Source: GWE2-42-39 sp963662895
GTDB taxonomy: Bacteria; Bacteroidota; Bacteroidia; Bacteroidales; Prolixibacteraceae
Length of the DNA: 64,000 bases
Direction: 5' to 3'
Assembly (NCBI GenBank): GCA_963662895.1
Contig: OY759982.1
Location: 3,100,001 to 3,164,000 of the forward strand
Shown here: positions 61,749 to 64,000 of the stretch, one piece after another
How the letters are laid out: every line of letters begins with the position of its first letter
How positions within the stretch are numbered: position 1 is the first letter of the stretch
The notes under the pieces: generated by a model
Database searches by the model: none
What the model was told of the DNA's origin: nothing
The model's input: only the letters and a program-made list of their open reading frames with translations
Made by a program: the position numbers and the translations under genes

Positions 61749-62796
61749 AAGTAATTCGAATCAAGAGTTAAATAGCTAATGTTATAAAAGCTGTGGCTAA
61801 TCTTCCAAAAGCATGTACCATTAATCCTTTTGTAGACCTAACTTTGCTTGCCTTTTGGATATCGGCCTTTTCAATCAGCCAATTAAAAATTGCTTCAACC
61901 GGTTGTCTGACTTTGGAAACGGCAGTTGAGAAAAAATCATCAGCTGCTTTTATCCTTTGCTTTATCACATCAGTCATTCCCTTAACAGCTTTGACCGGTG
62001 CAAGTGTTTCTGAATTCTGGTGTTTCAACATGTACAGATTTAGTTCGTTCACAAAGTATATTTTATCACCAAAGAAAGTCCTGTTCTCAATTGCTGACCA
62101 GGCTTCTTTAAATACGGTCAAATCATTGACCGAAGCTGGGGTGAACAATATTTGTTCCGGATGGGGCAGTTTTCCAATACGCCGAAAACCTAACAGGTGC
62201 AGCTTAAGCCCATAATAATACATCCCTTTGGTCGAACAATACCCCTTGTCTGTTATCTCCCTTGCAACCTTGCCCGAACGCTTGCCTGAACAGGTTATGA
62301 TTGGCATGGAGTCCAATAAGCTTTGGTCAAACAGGCAATCATCCGGCTGAAAATCTGCAAGTAGAATTTCAATGAGCCTGGTAAAAGCACCTCCCAGTCT
62401 GTTCAACCGATTATTGAACGCCTGATAGCTACCTAACTTTGGAAACCACGACATTAGGTATTCTGATGCAAAGCGGTGGATGTGCTTTGTTGTCCTATGC
62501 CCTTCATGGTGCATCGTGTACAAGTATATTGTCATAATCTCCTGGTCTGTAAATTCCGGCTCATTGTTATTACTGAACCTTTCACAATAAAATTGAAGTT
62601 CTTCAAATTTATCACATACATAAAAGTAAATTCTTACTAACTTGTCGTCCTTATCTCTGGAAATCATATCTGATTGTCAATTCGTAACTGACTCCAAGAT
62701 ACTGATTTTTAGAGATTAATGCAAAATTTACTGCTTGATATTCAACTATTTAATGAACTTTTTTTATATTGTTTTCAACCCTTGATTCGCATAAGT
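61749..62796 (-). mobile_element. IS982-family insertion sequence
   Basis: The transposase gene is flanked by imperfect inverted ends. Near 61754-61769 the plus strand reads TTCGAATCAAGAGTT, and near 62777-62795 it reads AACCCTTGATTCGCATAAGT, its inverted match with a few differences. No clear target duplication was identified, so exact limits are uncertain by several bases. It sits between repeat unit D and the repeat-protein gene. Confidence 0.7.
61768..62667 (-). CDS. IS982 family transposase
   Basis: A 299-residue transposase. FTDQEIMTIYLYTMHHEGHR, the LIEILLADFQPDDCLFDQSL and LLDSMPIITCSGKRSGKVAR segments (first acidic residue), GYYGLK-like YYYGLKLHLLGFRRIGKLP, and VRQPVEAIFNWLIEKADIQK with the final glutamate are typical of IS982 DDE enzymes. 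The gene is intact and ends in the left inverted repeat. Confidence 0.9.
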   Translation of the reverse strand: MISRDKDDKLVRIYFYVCDKFEELQFYCERFSNNNEPEFTDQEIMTIYLYTMHHEGHRTTKHIHRFASEYLMSWFPKLGSYQAFNNRLNRLGGAFTRLIEILLADFQPDDCLFDQSLLDSMPIITCSGKRSGKVAREITDKGYCSTKGMYYYGLKLHLLGFRRIGKLPHPEQILFTPASVNDLTVFKEAWSAIENRTFFGDKIYFVNELNLYMLKHQNSETLAPVKAVKGMTDVIKQRIKAADDFFSTAVSKVRQPVEAIFNWLIEKADIQKASKVRSTKGLMVHAFGRLATAFITLAI

Positions 62797-62814
62797 ATAA
62801 TATTTCTATTCCAC

Positions 62815-62849
62815 GGAATAATTCTTCCGAAGAATAGAAGAATTATTCC
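62815..62849 (-). terminator. Hairpin downstream of the right-edge repeat-protein gene
   Basis: GGAATAATTCTTC pairs perfectly with GAAGAATTATTCC around a nine-base loop, 52 bases after the stop codon of the leftward gene. There is no clear T-run on the minus strand, so it may be a weak terminator or an mRNA 3' stabiliser. Confidence 0.5.
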
Positions 62850-62900
62850 CCGGCCCAAAAGAAGTTTGTTTTGACCCGGAAGAACTATTCAAGGGAAGTA

Positions 62901-64000
62901 TTATTTTTTTCTTTGTAATATTTCCCCGATACGCTGAAGCTGATTTTTGGGATATTGCTCATTTTTTTGAATACCCAGCGCTTTGTTGTAATAAAACCGG
63001 GCCACGCTGTAGTTCTCCTGCTCAAAAGCCTGATCAGCCTGCTTAAGCTGATTCATATATTCCTGTTTTACCTGATCGCGTTTTTCCTGCTCGATCAGCT
63101 TTTTAATATCTTCAAGTTTTATTTTCGGATAGCGTTCATCTGGATTGATCCGTGATGCCTCATTATAATAAAACCTTGCGACCGAATAATTTTTTGTATA
63201 GTAAGCTTCGTCAGCCTGGGCAATAGCTTCTTTGAAAAGCTGCTCTTCCCTTTCCGACAGCAACGAATTGGTAAGCACCTGTATTTCATGAATACGGTTT
63301 TGGGGATAACGTTCCCATGACTTTAATTCAAGGGCTTTGTAATAGTAAAATTTTGCGACCGTATAATTGGTTTTCGCAAAAGCATCGTCGGCCTGTCTTA
63401 TTGCCTTATCGTATGCCATACGGATATCAGCCGATAACCCTTCGTCGATTAATCGTCCGATCTCCCCGATACGTTGTTGGGGATAGTTTTCCGAAGGCTT
63501 TATATCCGATGCTTTATAGTAATAGAATCGTGCCACTGAATAATCTTTCACGTTAAACAGAGAATCCGCTTTACCAATTATCGCTTTATACAGGTTGTTG
63601 GTTCCGGTAATCTTCAGATTTTCAAGGTCACGGGAAGATGTCCTCTGATACTCAAATATATTTTCAGAAGGTTTTGTATACTGAACAGCAACTTTCGGTT
63701 TATCTGCTGTTGTATTAAGTTTGTTTTCAGAAACAGGAACCTGTTTCTTAGTCATTTCTTTAATAAAATCTATTTGTTTCTGAGGGTATATTTCGCCCGG
63801 TTTTATTCGCAGAGCATTGGTGTATTGCCGGACAGCCTCATCAAATGTTTTGTTACGGAATGCCTGGTCGGCCAGTGCTATTACCTGCCGGTACCGGTCA
63901 TCTTCACTTTTCATTTGAGCCAGTCTCAGGCTGTCTTCCCTGGCAGTTGCGATCAACCCGTCAATTTCTCTGATCATCTGATCCGGATAGCTTGTGCCCG
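62901..64000 (-). CDS. C-terminal part of a YP-type repeat (TPR-like) protein, N-terminus beyond the window
   Basis: The frame is open to the right edge (the internal ATG at 63977 is preceded in frame by GTSYPDQ, which matches the repeat), so at least 366 residues are C-terminal. It consists of about 65-residue repeats with the pattern YSVARFYYNKA then E.YP..QI.EI, for example YSVARFYYYKASDIKPSENY, YTVAKFYYYKALELKSWERY and YSVARFYYNKALGIQKNEQY. Each looks like a TPR-type helical pair with a proline-containing linker. There is no membrane helix in this part. Such arrays mediate protein contacts; the N-terminal domain that would tell the function is outside. Confidence 0.7.
   Translation of the reverse strand, partial: GTSYPDQMIREIDGLIATAREDSLRLAQMKSEDDRYRQVIALADQAFRNKTFDEAVRQYTNALRIKPGEIYPQKQIDFIKEMTKKQVPVSENKLNTTADKPKVAVQYTKPSENIFEYQRTSSRDLENLKITGTNNLYKAIIGKADSLFNVKDYSVARFYYYKASDIKPSENYPQQRIGEIGRLIDEGLSADIRMAYDKAIRQADDAFAKTNYTVAKFYYYKALELKSWERYPQNRIHEIQVLTNSLLSEREEQLFKEAIAQADEAYYTKNYSVARFYYNEASRINPDERYPKIKLEDIKKLIEQEKRDQVKQEYMNQLKQADQAFEQENYSVARFYYNKALGIQKNEQYPKNQLQRIGEILQRKK

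Overview
The window is from a Bacteroidota chromosome, most likely a Bacteroidales/Marinilabiliales-type glycan degrader (inference). The support is two ECF-sigma/FecR/SusC/SusD loci, Bacteroidota -7 boxes of the TAnnTTTG type, UpxY-, DUF2723- and HU/DUF4469-family proteins, and IS701, ISAon1 and IS982 family elements. Coordinates are on the given strand.

Layout. (1) 1-3378: a leftward TetR-AraC regulator pair with a perfect palindromic operator, two truncated metabolic genes joined end to end (methyltransferase head, amidohydrolase tail), and a TolC-type efflux gene running off the left edge. (2) 3379-12484: an accessory island next to a tRNA-Lys gene. It holds two relics of REP-associated (RAYT) transposases, a lone VWA protein, a 22-bp minisatellite, and a leftward array of small single-gene units (YdeI/OmdA protein, PP-loop sugar amidotransferase, HEPN-like protein plus tiny membrane protein). 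These units are separated by 166-169-bp repeats whose edges behave like integron attC sites. An IS701-family element sits inside one unit, a GH106 remnant lies beyond it, and an ISAon1-type element is next to the tRNA. (3) 12586-17504: tRNA-Lys, then a rightward operon for a UDP-diacetamido-uronic acid type sugar (aminotransferase, acetyltransferase, oxidoreductase, 6-dehydrogenase) with an embedded NusG/UpxY-like antiterminator. (4) 17537-30520: a leftward polysaccharide utilization locus (ECF sigma, FecR, SusC, SusD, two GH106-family lipoproteins), probably for a rhamnose-containing glycan. (5) 30588-33401: rpsF-rpsR-rplI with promoter and terminator, a WYL regulator and a GyrI-like protein. 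(6) 33900-38424: an HU/DUF4469 protein behind a 23-bp palindromic tandem array, facing a five-gene operon of unknown function. (7) 38655-45885: a second sigma/FecR/SusC/SusD locus without enzymes. (8) 46029-59757: mostly housekeeping genes (lipoate ligase, DUF2723 membrane protein, ECF sigma cluster, MazG, pentapeptide protein, PAP2 phosphatase, L-serine dehydratase, PepD). (9) 53921-55238 and 59961-61678: two tandem pairs of one structured, apparently non-coding repeat with an 879-bp period. (10) 61749-64000: an IS982-family element and the C-terminal part of a repeat protein running off the right edge.

The most unusual region is 6595-10275. In two units the bases at the start of the unit are complementary to the bases just after its gene, as expected for integron cassettes. 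Removing the IS701 element restores an ORF whose stop codon lies in the attC-like edge. The same repeats contain a segment that can fold like group II intron domain V with a domain VI-like tail. The 879-bp structured repeats and the five-gene unknown operon are the next best candidates for undescribed biology. All family names come from reading the sequence by eye; no database search was run.
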